Positions 49,042 to 56,794 of a stretch of 64,000 nt of DNA are shown piece by piece. A program made the translations under genes and the position numbers. The stretch's first letter is position 1. Every line of letters begins with the position of its first letter. Origin of the DNA: CAZAPG01 sp964486935 (lineage in GTDB: Bacteria > Chloroflexota > Anaerolineae > 4572-78 > J111); assembly GCA_964486935.1 (NCBI GenBank), contig CAZAPG010000022.1, forward strand, positions 38,545 through 102,544. The letters run 5' to 3'. Under the pieces are notes generated by a model. The model ran no database searches. It was given only the letters and a program-made list of their open reading frames with translations, and was not told the origin of the DNA.

Positions 49042-50298
49042 ATGAAACAAAAACTTCCTTTTCCAACGTTATTCTTGCTAACGCTTCTCGCTTTACCGGC
49101 CTGTGTATCCGTAGACAGGGAAGCAACACCCATTTCATCACCATCGACGGTTGTGTTTGTGCCGGTGAACACGACTATTCCGCCAACTCTTACACCATCG
49201 CCAACAGCAACAGCCGTTCCAGCCACATGGACGCCGGTTGCCACAGAAACAACCATTTCGGACAATGCTCCGACGCCGGTCAACCAGAATCCGGTAGTGA
49301 TTACTAACGCTGTGACCAACGTCCGCCTCGGCCCCGGCCTGGCTTATCCGGTAAGCCACGTTTTATCCGCAGGCACAACAGCCCCCATTTTGGGGCGTAA
49401 CAACGCAGGTACCTGGTGGGCAGTGCCCGGCCCCGGCGATGGTCCCGGCCCGGTGGGGTGGATATCTGGCGCGATGGTTACGGTGCAGGGCGACGTGAGT
49501 AACACGCCAATTCTGCCCACTCCGCCACTCAAGCTAGACATACCGGTGATGGGCAATACCGGCCTGCCGCCAGCCGATGGCTGCACCGTTGCTCATCCCG
49601 GCCCCGGCGATATCGGCCCACTTTACGTGTACGAAGGGCCTGAAAGCCCGGTGATGGCAGCCCTGTTCATCAACGTGGGTTTGATGGTGCTGTTTGGCCT
49701 GCCGCACAGCCTGATGGCCCGCCGCTCATTCAAACAATGGTGGACCAAAATCATCCCACCCGCTGCCGAACGCAGCACCTACATGCTTCAATCCGGTCTA
49801 ATGGCCCTGCTGCTCATCTGGCAGTGGCGACCTATCACCCAGACCGTCTGGCAGGTTGAAAATTCGGTTGGCAGCACCTTGATTTGGGGGCTGTTCTGGC
49901 TGGGCTGGCTGATTGCCTTTATCTCGACGCTGTTAATCAACCATTTTGAGTTGACCGGCCTGCAGCAAGTGTATGCCTACTTGCGCGGCCAACCGGCAAC
50001 CCCGCTCAATTTCAGAACACCGTTTCTGTACAAGATTGTTCGCCACCCCATGCAGTTGGGGGTGATGATCGCCTTCTGGGCTGCGCCGCACATGACGGTC
50101 GGGCACCTCATCTTCGCTGTCGGGATGACCACCTATATTCTAATCGGTCTCTATTTTGAAGAGCGTGACCTGGTGCGTCGCTTTGGGGATACCTATCGAG
50201 AATACCAGCACACCACGCCCAAGCTTATCCCTCTACCTCAGCAAGGCAAGGCCAAAAGCAACAGCTTATCCTTAAGACGTGGACAGGCTGAAATGTAG
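49042..50298 (+). CDS. SH3-domain lipoprotein fused to an MddA/NnrU-type membrane methyltransferase
   Basis: Two unlike parts in one 418-residue frame. Residues 1-21 are a lipoprotein signal (lipobox LPAC), then a Thr/Pro linker and an SH3b domain at about 88-150 (NVRLGPGLAYPVSHVL, GTWWAVPGPG, GWISGAMVTV). From about residue 200 there is a multi-helix membrane domain matching the NnrU / methanethiol S-methyltransferase (MddA) pattern: PHSLMARRSFKQWWTKIIPPAAERSTY as separate short motifs, NHFELTGLQQVYAYLRG, YKIVRHPMQLG, FWAAPHMTVGHLIFA and YFEERDLVRRFG. The RHP and EERDL segments are the SAM-site end. Family members normally lack an SH3 lipoprotein head. ATG start; the ribosome site is weak. 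Confidence 0.82.
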   Translation: MKQKLPFPTLFLLTLLALPACVSVDREATPISSPSTVVFVPVNTTIPPTLTPSPTATAVPATWTPVATETTISDNAPTPVNQNPVVITNAVTNVRLGPGLAYPVSHVLSAGTTAPILGRNNAGTWWAVPGPGDGPGPVGWISGAMVTVQGDVSNTPILPTPPLKLDIPVMGNTGLPPADGCTVAHPGPGDIGPLYVYEGPESPVMAALFINVGLMVLFGLPHSLMARRSFKQWWTKIIPPAAERSTYMLQSGLMALLLIWQWRPITQTVWQVENSVGSTLIWGLFWLGWLIAFISTLLINHFELTGLQQVYAYLRGQPATPLNFRTPFLYKIVRHPMQLGVMIAFWAAPHMTVGHLIFAVGMTTYILIGLYFEERDLVRRFGDTYREYQHTTPKLIPLPQQGKAKSNSLSLRRGQAEM

Positions 50299-50456
50299 GA
50301 ATGCAATCTAAGATTAATGTATCCATTAACTAGAAAAAGGTGGGTGACACTTAACAGTGGGGAAAATGCCATTATATTTCCAACAGACCGCATCCTTAAA
50401 ACTAAAGTGCCGGATACCTGAATAGTCAAATCAATAACAAAGAAAGGAATTTAAAA

Positions 50457-50603
50457 ATGTCTACAAATCACAAACTGTTTGTAACTGCAACTGTTTTATC
50501 AATAGTAACGGTTGGCGCTGTTGGTGCGGTGAAGTATGCCCGCAAGTCCAAGTCCCACCTAACTGCCAAACATTGGATTCGACTGTTGAGCGGGGGCAAT
50601 TAA
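50457..50603 (+). CDS. 48-residue single-helix membrane peptide
   Basis: Short ORF with AAGAAAGGAA 6 bases before its ATG. One hydrophobic stretch (LFVTATVLSIVTVGAVGAV) followed by a strongly basic tail (KYARKSKSHLTAKHW). Its stop overlaps, tail to tail, the stop of the large regulator on the other strand. Not recognised; the good ribosome site and the helix-plus-basic-tail layout argue it is real. Confidence 0.55.
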   Translation: MSTNHKLFVTATVLSIVTVGAVGAVKYARKSKSHLTAKHWIRLLSGGN

Positions 50604-53600
50604 CCGGCGGTTTCCCAGCCCAAATCAGGTAATACGGCCAAAAGCTCGGCAATGGCAGGCCACAAATCGAGCTTTTGGCCCTTATTCATTGCTTCTTCAA
50701 CAAATTCTTGAGGCAGACCGGCCAGCAGGGGGCGCAAATACCGACCGGCACTGTCATCAACTTCGCGAGCCTGGCCGATGGGCGGATAACGATTGCCCAA
50801 AGCATACAAAGAAAGCGCCCGTTGTTGGCACGGCTTTCGGCTTTCATCCGGTAAGGTTTCGGCTTGCTCCATCAGCATTAAGGCCACCAGGGGCAGGCTC
50901 GACGTTAAAGGCAGAAAATTTTGATAAGCAGCCGCGCTTTGCAACGCCTGATACAGCCGGCGCTGCGCCTGTGGCCGGTTGCCCAGGCCACGATAGGCCC
51001 CACCCAGCAGTCCCACCGCCATACCCATTTCAGCCTCGCGCCCAATGCTTTGGAAAATAGAGAGACTTTCCTCTAGCCGCTCTCTGGCCTTTTCATACGA
51101 CTCTTCCACCAGAAACAGCCAGCCGGTAAACGTTTGGGCCAGGGCCACCGCGCTTTGATCGTTAACCTCGCGCCCAATGCTAATGGCTTTCTCAGTATAG
51201 GGGCGAACTTTGCCATACGCCCCCAACGACAGCGCATTGACGGCCGCCCTGGCATAGGCAATCGGCAGGTTAAGTCGATTGCCGAGCTTATTATAAAGGG
51301 CGATGCTTTCTTCCAGTGCAGCCAGGGCCTCGGCAAACTCACCAATATAGGTCAACGTCATTCCCAAATTATGCAGGCTGTCGGCAATGTCGGCTTGATG
51401 CCCCAGCGCCTCGTAAGTAGCGTGGCTCTTGCGGGCAAAGTCGATGGCAGCCTCCGTTTGGCCTTGATGCCGCGCAAAGAGGCTTAGGCGGGCCAGCGAG
51501 CGAGCAACACCGCGTTGATCGCCCCGTTCCTGCCGGATCGACAGACTTTCCTGGGCTGTTTCGATGGCCTGATCGTAATGTCCTAACGCCTGGTAGAGTT
51601 CACTTAGCGCGTTAAGCACAAAAGCCATTTCCCACTCTGCGCCCAGAGCGCAAAAAAGAGATAAGCTTTGTTCAAGACATTGTTTGGCCTTTAAATTGTC
51701 GCTATTTAAGGCAAGCAACCCCTGCCGTAGCAAAATAGCAGCCCGGATTGTTTGCGCCGGATTATCATCTATATCCAGATCGCTATTTTCAAAGAGGTGC
51801 GAACTTCCCTCCACAAGCTGCTCAGCCTGCCGGCTATTGCCCAATAACTGGGCAAAAACGGCTTGCCAGAGCATGGCTTGGATGAAAACCGTGATAGTTT
51901 GCGGGCCTGATTGAATGGAGGGCGCACTTTGTTTAAGCAATTTAACCGTAGTTCCAAATAACGATTCGCCATCCTGAACCCGTCCCTGCACTTCAAAGAA
52001 CAGGCCCAGGGTGTCCAGGGCCGAGTCTAATAACTCTAATCGACCTTGACTGGCGGCCCACTCCCAGGCTGCCAAAATATTTGCGTTTTCCTCGATCAGT
52101 CTGCTCATGAGGCGGCGTTGGTCAGGACCTCTGAGGTCATCTTTAATCTGACCTAACCAGCCACAGTAATAGGCGCTGTAATCTTTCCAGATCGTTGCTT
52201 CAAGGGTGGGATTGGCCGTCAGCTTCTCAAACCCATATTGGCGCAACAGTTCATGCGTAAAATAGCGATCTCGCGCCCGGTCATATTGCAACAGCGATTT
52301 TTCGGTCAGTTTGACCAGCATCTGCACGGATGCCCCCGTTACTTCTCGGGTCGCTGTTCGGGTAAAGCCAGCACGAAAGATAGTCAGTTGGGCAAAGAGG
52401 TTCCGTTCAGCTTCATCCATCTGCTGCCAGGAGGTGTCAAAGACGGCCCGCATACTGCGATGTCGCTGCGGGATGTTACGGATCTCGGTTTCCAAAAAAT
52501 CGAGATTGCGTTGGATTTCAGCCGCAATCTCGGTCAGAGGGAGCACATCCACCCACGAGGCCGCCAGCTCCAGGGCCAGAGGCATCCCTTCAACCAAACG
52601 GCAAATCTCAAAAAGCGCCGGCCACTCTGAATGAGTTACGGAAAAATCAGCCGTTGTGCGGCTCAGGCTCTGCAAAAAAAACTCCGCTGCTTCGTGCAGC
52701 GCGGACGGCTGTTCAGCGGCGTCATCGGCATAATCCAACCCCTGAATTGAAAAAACATGCTCCTCATGCAGCTTCAGCCGTTCTCTGGAGGTGGTCAATA
52801 TCCGCACACTTGGCGCGCTTTGCAAGATGTCAACCACAACCCCCACCCCATCGAGTAGATGCTCAAAGTTATCAAAAATAAGCAGCAACCGCTTGTGTCG
52901 CAGGTAGTCTAATATCTGCTGTTGCGCCGAACGCCGGCCGTTCGATTCTAATTGAAACGATAACGTCTGGGCCAGCGCAGGAACAATTTGGTCGGTACGG
53001 TTTAAGGGAGCCAGCGGAACAAAAAAGAAGCCATCGGAAAAATGGTAGGGCGACGCGGTTGAGGGACCGGTCTGTTTGCGATTCAGTATCCGCTCGGCTG
53101 CGGCCAGGGCCAGGCGCGTTTTGCCCATCCCTCCGGCCCCGACAATTGTAATTAAGCGGGCGCCGGGCTTAACCAGAAGTTGGGCCAAAGCGTCCAGTTC
53201 TGCATGACGGCCTATAAACGGGGTGGGTTGCGGCGGCAGATTATGCGGCGTGGCCGGGATATATCGACCGGCCTGTGCAACGGCATAGCCAGGTTGCGCG
53301 GGAATTGCGGCAGACGAATCTCCTCGCCTGGTTTTGATAGATTCAAACAGGGCCGTTGTCTCCGGTTCGGGCGGAACGCCAAATTCCTCATCAAGCAGAC
53401 GAACACACTCCTGATATTGGCGCAGGGCGGCAGCCTGCTGGCCGGACCCGGCATAAAGCTGCATCAAATGGCGATGAACCGGTTCGTGCAGGGGGTCGAG
53501 CGAGAGCCAGCGCCGGGCGTACGGAATGACCTGCTCAAATTCGGCCCGATTTTTGTGGGTGATGACAAGCTGCTCCAAAACATCGGCCAGCATTTGGCGC

Positions 53601-54082
53601 AGACTTTCGGTTTGAAAGAATTGCCACTCGTCAAAATCGGGGCTGTCGGTTAAGGTGAATCCGGCCATAAAATCATCGCGGTAAAGCGACGCTGCCTCGG
53701 CCAACCGTGATAGACAGGCGGCCTCCAGTTCTTCTGCCGGATGTTGAGCGGGCAGACAGGCATTAACATGCATTTGGAACATATCGACATCCAGCCAGAG
53801 GTCAGCCTGGGGATTGAGGCCGATGGTGTCGGGCGAAATGGTCAATAGGTCATCACCCACCACCTGATTGAGCCGGTACAATGTACGCCTCAGGTTGGCG
53901 CGAGCCGCGCGTTGATCGCTGCCGGGCCAAAACAACGTGGCCAGCGCATCGCGGCTGTGAGGCTGACGAGTTACTGCCAAATAAATGAGCAGCGCCGTAA
54001 CCTTGCGGCGGCTCATCGTTAGGGGTTGATTATTCTGCTCAAGGCGGGGTGGGCCAAACAGAAACAGTTTTAATGTCGCCAT
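50600..54082 (-). CDS. BTAD (SARP-type) regulator with NB-ARC ATPase and TPR repeats
   Basis: 1160-residue AfsR-like transcription regulator. Residues 1-95 are an OmpR-like winged helix (LFLFGPPRLEQ, SRRKVTALLIYLAVT, LRRTLYRLNQVVG) and 100-250 the BTAD helical repeat (SLYRDDFMAGF, YARRWLSLDPLHEPVHRHLM). A linker follows, then the STAND/NB-ARC ATPase at about 290-640 (FIGRHAELDALA, GAGGMGKTRLALAAAE, LLIFDNFEHLL). Tetratricopeptide-like repeats occupy about 690-1080 (LNALSELYQALGHYDQAIETAQES and similar). Such proteins sense a ligand or partner through the TPRs, oligomerise with ATP, and activate promoters through heptamer repeats. It is divergent from the cupin gene, where such repeats are seen. 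Confidence 0.93.
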   Translation of the reverse strand: MATLKLFLFGPPRLEQNNQPLTMSRRKVTALLIYLAVTRQPHSRDALATLFWPGSDQRAARANLRRTLYRLNQVVGDDLLTISPDTIGLNPQADLWLDVDMFQMHVNACLPAQHPAEELEAACLSRLAEAASLYRDDFMAGFTLTDSPDFDEWQFFQTESLRQMLADVLEQLVITHKNRAEFEQVIPYARRWLSLDPLHEPVHRHLMQLYAGSGQQAAALRQYQECVRLLDEEFGVPPEPETTALFESIKTRRGDSSAAIPAQPGYAVAQAGRYIPATPHNLPPQPTPFIGRHAELDALAQLLVKPGARLITIVGAGGMGKTRLALAAAERILNRKQTGPSTASPYHFSDGFFFVPLAPLNRTDQIVPALAQTLSFQLESNGRRSAQQQILDYLRHKRLLLIFDNFEHLLDGVGVVVDILQSAPSVRILTTSRERLKLHEEHVFSIQGLDYADDAAEQPSALHEAAEFFLQSLSRTTADFSVTHSEWPALFEICRLVEGMPLALELAASWVDVLPLTEIAAEIQRNLDFLETEIRNIPQRHRSMRAVFDTSWQQMDEAERNLFAQLTIFRAGFTRTATREVTGASVQMLVKLTEKSLLQYDRARDRYFTHELLRQYGFEKLTANPTLEATIWKDYSAYYCGWLGQIKDDLRGPDQRRLMSRLIEENANILAAWEWAASQGRLELLDSALDTLGLFFEVQGRVQDGESLFGTTVKLLKQSAPSIQSGPQTITVFIQAMLWQAVFAQLLGNSRQAEQLVEGSSHLFENSDLDIDDNPAQTIRAAILLRQGLLALNSDNLKAKQCLEQSLSLFCALGAEWEMAFVLNALSELYQALGHYDQAIETAQESLSIRQERGDQRGVARSLARLSLFARHQGQTEAAIDFARKSHATYEALGHQADIADSLHNLGMTLTYIGEFAEALAALEESIALYNKLGNRLNLPIAYARAAVNALSLGAYGKVRPYTEKAISIGREVNDQSAVALAQTFTGWLFLVEESYEKARERLEESLSIFQSIGREAEMGMAVGLLGGAYRGLGNRPQAQRRLYQALQSAAAYQNFLPLTSSLPLVALMLMEQAETLPDESRKPCQQRALSLYALGNRYPPIGQAREVDDSAGRYLRPLLAGLPQEFVEEAMNKGQKLDLWPAIAELLAVLPDLGWETAG

Positions 54083-54103
54083 AAGGCCGATAATACTAAA
54101 GAA

Positions 54104-54131
54104 CCCTGAAATTCACAACTAAATTTCAGGG
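54104..54131. promoter_or_regulatory. 10-bp inverted repeat at the start of the BTAD gene
   Basis: CCCTGAAATT (54104-54113) and AATTTCAGGG (54122-54131) with 8 bases between, 22 bases upstream of the regulator start codon on the minus strand. Operator or leader hairpin; abuts the first GGGACGC heptamer. Confidence 0.6.
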
Positions 54132-54173
54132 GGACGCAAAACGGGACGCGCTTTGGCGACGAAAGCGGGACGC
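54131..54173 (+). promoter_or_regulatory. Direct heptamer repeats, candidate SARP/BTAD binding site
   Basis: GGGACGC occurs at 54131, 54143 and 54167, that is at 12- and 24-base intervals, with a degenerate unit GCGACGA at 54156 between them. SARP activators are known to bind heptamer direct repeats spaced by one or two helical turns (11 or 22 bases), ending about 8 bases before the -10 box. Here GATAAA (54180-54185) lies 6 bases after the last unit. The adjacent BTAD gene makes autogenous/divergent activation plausible. Confidence 0.5.
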
Positions 54174-54242
54174 CCTTCCGATAAACTGCAAGCATCTACA
54201 ACATCATTACCGGCAGACAATATGCCAAGAAAGGAGATTAAA

Positions 54243-54674
54243 TTGATTAAGGTCAATCTGAATAGGATGGAACTGTTTGAAAATCAGGGCAAAGATACGC
54301 CCAACCAGCATTGCCGCTCAAACTTTCCGCTCCTCGGCGCGATGGGAACCGAAACTTCCTGCGCGGTCTATTTTGAGCTGGACCCGGGCAACCAACTGGG
54401 CCAACATACGGACAGCGCCGAGGAAGTGCTGCTAATTTTGGGCGGCACCGTTGAAGTGAGCGTGGGTGAGGAAAAGGGACAGCTCTCGCAGGGCGAAATG
54501 GCCGTAGTGCCAATGATGGTTCCGCACAACCTGCGCAATGTGGGCCAGGAAACGGCCAAAGTACTCGGTTTCTTTGGCAGCCCCAACATTGTGGCTACCT
54601 TTGACGAGGTTTGGCTGCCGGCTGATTCGCGGGTGGTTGATACAGCCGCAATGGCCGAACCGGTAACGCAGTAA
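54243..54674 (+). CDS. Cupin-domain protein
   Basis: 143-residue cupin: GQHTDSAEEVLLILGGTVEVSVGEEKG (motif 1) and GEMAVVPMMVPHNLRNVG (motif 2, H ligand). The longer open frame from 54153 runs over the heptamer repeats and is not used. TTG 54243 has AAGGAG 6 bases upstream. Opens a five-gene run with short gaps; could be a small dioxygenase or isomerase of the pathway. Confidence 0.85.
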   Translation: MIKVNLNRMELFENQGKDTPNQHCRSNFPLLGAMGTETSCAVYFELDPGNQLGQHTDSAEEVLLILGGTVEVSVGEEKGQLSQGEMAVVPMMVPHNLRNVGQETAKVLGFFGSPNIVATFDEVWLPADSRVVDTAAMAEPVTQ

Positions 54675-54716
54675 AAACAGATTTGCACGCTGCGTATTAT
54701 AAAAAAGGAGAAAAAG

Positions 54717-55556
54717 ATGTTTCACAAAAAAGCTTCCATCATCATTACTTTACTTATTCCCGTGCTGGCCGTGCTGGCCAGCGCCTGCCAGGGGGCAAAA
54801 GCTGCCCAAATCAACGAGGTTGTCTTCACTGCCCGTGATAACAACTTTAGCGGCCCTGACTCTATTCCCGCCGGCTGGACTCAACTTCGGCTGGTGAATG
54901 AAGGGCCAGATTTCTACCATATCCAACTGGTCAAGCTTGATGAGGGCAAAACGGTTGATGGTCTGGTCGCCGCCTTGCAAGAGGACCCGGTGCGGCCCCA
55001 CTGGGCCAGCCTGTATGGCGGCCCCAACCCGCCCGTACCCGGCCAAAGCAGTCAGGCCATTGTCAAGCTGGACCCCGGCCAGTATGCCCTGATAGACACG
55101 GTTCCCGACAAAACCGGCACGCCTCACGTTCACTACGGGATGGTACAGGCTTTGACCGTCACCCCGGCTGAAGGGGCGTCAGCGTCGGAACCCGTGGCCG
55201 ACGTGACAATGGATATGCTCGACTTCAACTATAGCCTGTCGAAGCCGTTGGCAGCCGGAAAACAGACCATCCGCGTTAATAACAAAGGCGACCAACCCCA
55301 CGAAGTCTTTCTGGCCCGGTTGGCCCCCGGTAAAAGCCCTAACGATTTGCTGGCCTCACTGGCCCCGGATGCGCCGGCAGATGCTATCGACTGGCAGGCA
55401 ATGGGCGGTATCAGCGTGATTGAACCCGGTGCGCACAGTTACTTCACCGTTGATCTTGAACCGGGCCGGTATGCGCTCATCTGCTTTGCCCCGGACCATG
55501 ATAGTGGCAACCCCCACTTTATGCTGGGGATGAGTCAGGAAATTACCGTTCAATAG
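54717..55556 (+). CDS. Lipoprotein with two cupredoxin-like domains
   Basis: 279 residues. Signal peptide with lipobox ASAC (Cys 24). Two homologous beta-sandwich units follow, about 30-150 and 158-279. Each has a start like FTARDNNFSGPDSIPAGWTQL / MDMLDFNYSLSKPLAAGKQTI, then an NxGxxxHxxxL strand (NEGPDFYHIQLVKL, NKGDQPHEVFLARL). Each ends G(R/Q)YALI, the last with CFAPDHDSGNPHFMLGM. Cys, His and Met near the C-terminus of the second unit could form a type 1 copper site; the first unit lacks the Cys. Likely an outside electron carrier or copper protein. AAAGGAG precedes the ATG. Confidence 0.78.
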   Translation: MFHKKASIIITLLIPVLAVLASACQGAKAAQINEVVFTARDNNFSGPDSIPAGWTQLRLVNEGPDFYHIQLVKLDEGKTVDGLVAALQEDPVRPHWASLYGGPNPPVPGQSSQAIVKLDPGQYALIDTVPDKTGTPHVHYGMVQALTVTPAEGASASEPVADVTMDMLDFNYSLSKPLAAGKQTIRVNNKGDQPHEVFLARLAPGKSPNDLLASLAPDAPADAIDWQAMGGISVIEPGAHSYFTVDLEPGRYALICFAPDHDSGNPHFMLGMSQEITVQ

Positions 55557-55567
55557 GTTGTATCCGC

Positions 55568-55603
55568 CAGGCTCTCCCCGTTGTAACTAAGGGCGAGAGC
55601 CTG
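55568..55603 (+). other. Intercistronic stem-loop
   Basis: CAGGCTCTC (55568-55576) pairs with GAGAGCCTG (55595-55603), with extra C/G pairs inside across one bulge. No T-run. mRNA processing or stability element between the cupredoxin and DUF3237 genes. Confidence 0.5.
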
Positions 55604-55648
55604 TGAGATAAATCAAAATTATTAAATCATAGAAACAGGAGAACAAAA

Positions 55649-56161
55649 ATGTATAACAACGATCAACTTACTCAGGAAGCAGTTGCTGTTAAAAAGCAAG
55701 TGGCAATGCCCGTTAGCGAACTTCTTTTCAGCGAAGACATTCATCTGACCGGCCTGACCGAGTATGGCCTCAGTTGGGAAAAGCTGACCACCGGGCAGGC
55801 AATTTTGCCGCCGGAAGGCGCTCGCTTTGATATAGCCTTTGAGGGCACGCTTGCTGGCGACAAAATCAAGGGCACCATTGCCGGAGTAGATCACTTAACC
55901 GTTAGAGCCGATGGCCGTTTTCAACTTGATATGCAAGCCCAGATAACCACGGACGATGGCGAGAAGATTGCCGTTCACGAAGATGGACTCCTCGTCGCTC
56001 CTGACCCTGACGACGAGTCGCGGATTGCCCAGTTGCGCCTCAATTTAGAGTTCACCGCCTTCTCACCCAAGTATGCCTGGATCAACAATGTTCAGGGCTG
56101 GGGCCGAGGTACAGTAGATTGGAACACCGGCCAGGTTGAGATGCAGGTTTACGCGGCATAG
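55649..56161 (+). CDS. DUF3237-family protein
   Basis: 170-residue beta-barrel protein matching the DUF3237 layout: LTEYGLSWEKL, FEGTLAGDKIKGTIAGVDHLTVRADGRFQLDM as successive short segments, TTDDGEKIAVHEDGLL, LEFTAFSPKYAWINNVQGWGRGTV and a final MQVYAA. Family members are small secreted or cytoplasmic proteins of unknown function often found with oxidoreductases. CAGGAG before the ATG. Confidence 0.72.
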   Translation: MYNNDQLTQEAVAVKKQVAMPVSELLFSEDIHLTGLTEYGLSWEKLTTGQAILPPEGARFDIAFEGTLAGDKIKGTIAGVDHLTVRADGRFQLDMQAQITTDDGEKIAVHEDGLLVAPDPDDESRIAQLRLNLEFTAFSPKYAWINNVQGWGRGTVDWNTGQVEMQVYAA

Positions 56162-56183
56162 GTAACGTCCAGATATGAAACTC

Positions 56184-56233
56184 GACCGGGACACGTAAAA
56201 GTAGACAAGTTATCAACTTCTACGTGCCCGGTC
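56184..56233 (+). other. Strong intercistronic stem-loop (13 bp, one bulge)
   Basis: GACCGGG-A-CACGTA (56184-56197) and TACGTGCCCGGTC (56221-56233), loop 23 bases that can itself pair (AAGTT/AACTT). No T-run follows. Could stabilise the upstream mRNA, partly terminate, or be a regulator site. Confidence 0.65.
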
Positions 56234-56276
56234 AGCCTCACCGATATTAAGTAGCACACAATTTAGGAGTATACCA

Positions 56277-56732
56277 ATGACAACACATCAATTTTCTGCC
56301 TCGGCTCTCATTCAGGCCCCGGCACAGGAGCTTTATACCATCATCGCCGACTATCACCACGGTCATCCCAAAATTCTCCCCAAACCACCATTCGTTTCCC
56401 TTGCGGTTGAACAGGGGGGCATAGGGGAGGGAACGGTCATTCGGGTTGAGATGCGCGTGCTGGGTCAGCTTCAAACGTTCCGGGCTGTTGCTACTGAGCC
56501 TGAGCCAGGGCGTGTTCTGGTGGAAACGAATGACACCGGGTATGTCACCACCTTTACGGCAGAACCGCGTGCGGAGGGACAGCACGCCTATGTGACGATA
56601 GCCACGGAGATGGATGGGCGTACCGGCGTGTTGGGGACCCTAGAACGGTGGTTCGTAACCCGGCTTATGCGTCCGGTCTTTATCAAGGAACTGGAGCAAT
56701 TGGCGGCAGTTACGGTGAAACGAGCCGGGTGA
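56277..56732 (+). CDS. SRPBCC (START/polyketide cyclase-like) family protein
   Basis: 151 residues: FSASALIQAPAQELYTIIADYHHGHPKILP at the N-terminus (typical SRPBCC opening), VEQGGIGEGTVIRVEMRVLGQLQTF in the middle and a long C-terminal helix (LERWFVTRLMRPVFIKELEQLAAV) closing a hydrophobic pocket. Likely binds or acts on a hydrophobic small molecule. AGGAG 7 bases before the ATG. Confidence 0.85.
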   Translation: MTTHQFSASALIQAPAQELYTIIADYHHGHPKILPKPPFVSLAVEQGGIGEGTVIRVEMRVLGQLQTFRAVATEPEPGRVLVETNDTGYVTTFTAEPRAEGQHAYVTIATEMDGRTGVLGTLERWFVTRLMRPVFIKELEQLAAVTVKRAG

Positions 56733-56794
56733 AAGTAAGGGCTTTGATCAAATCCTGTCAGGTTAGCGCGATAGGTGAGAAAGAGAGGATTAAA

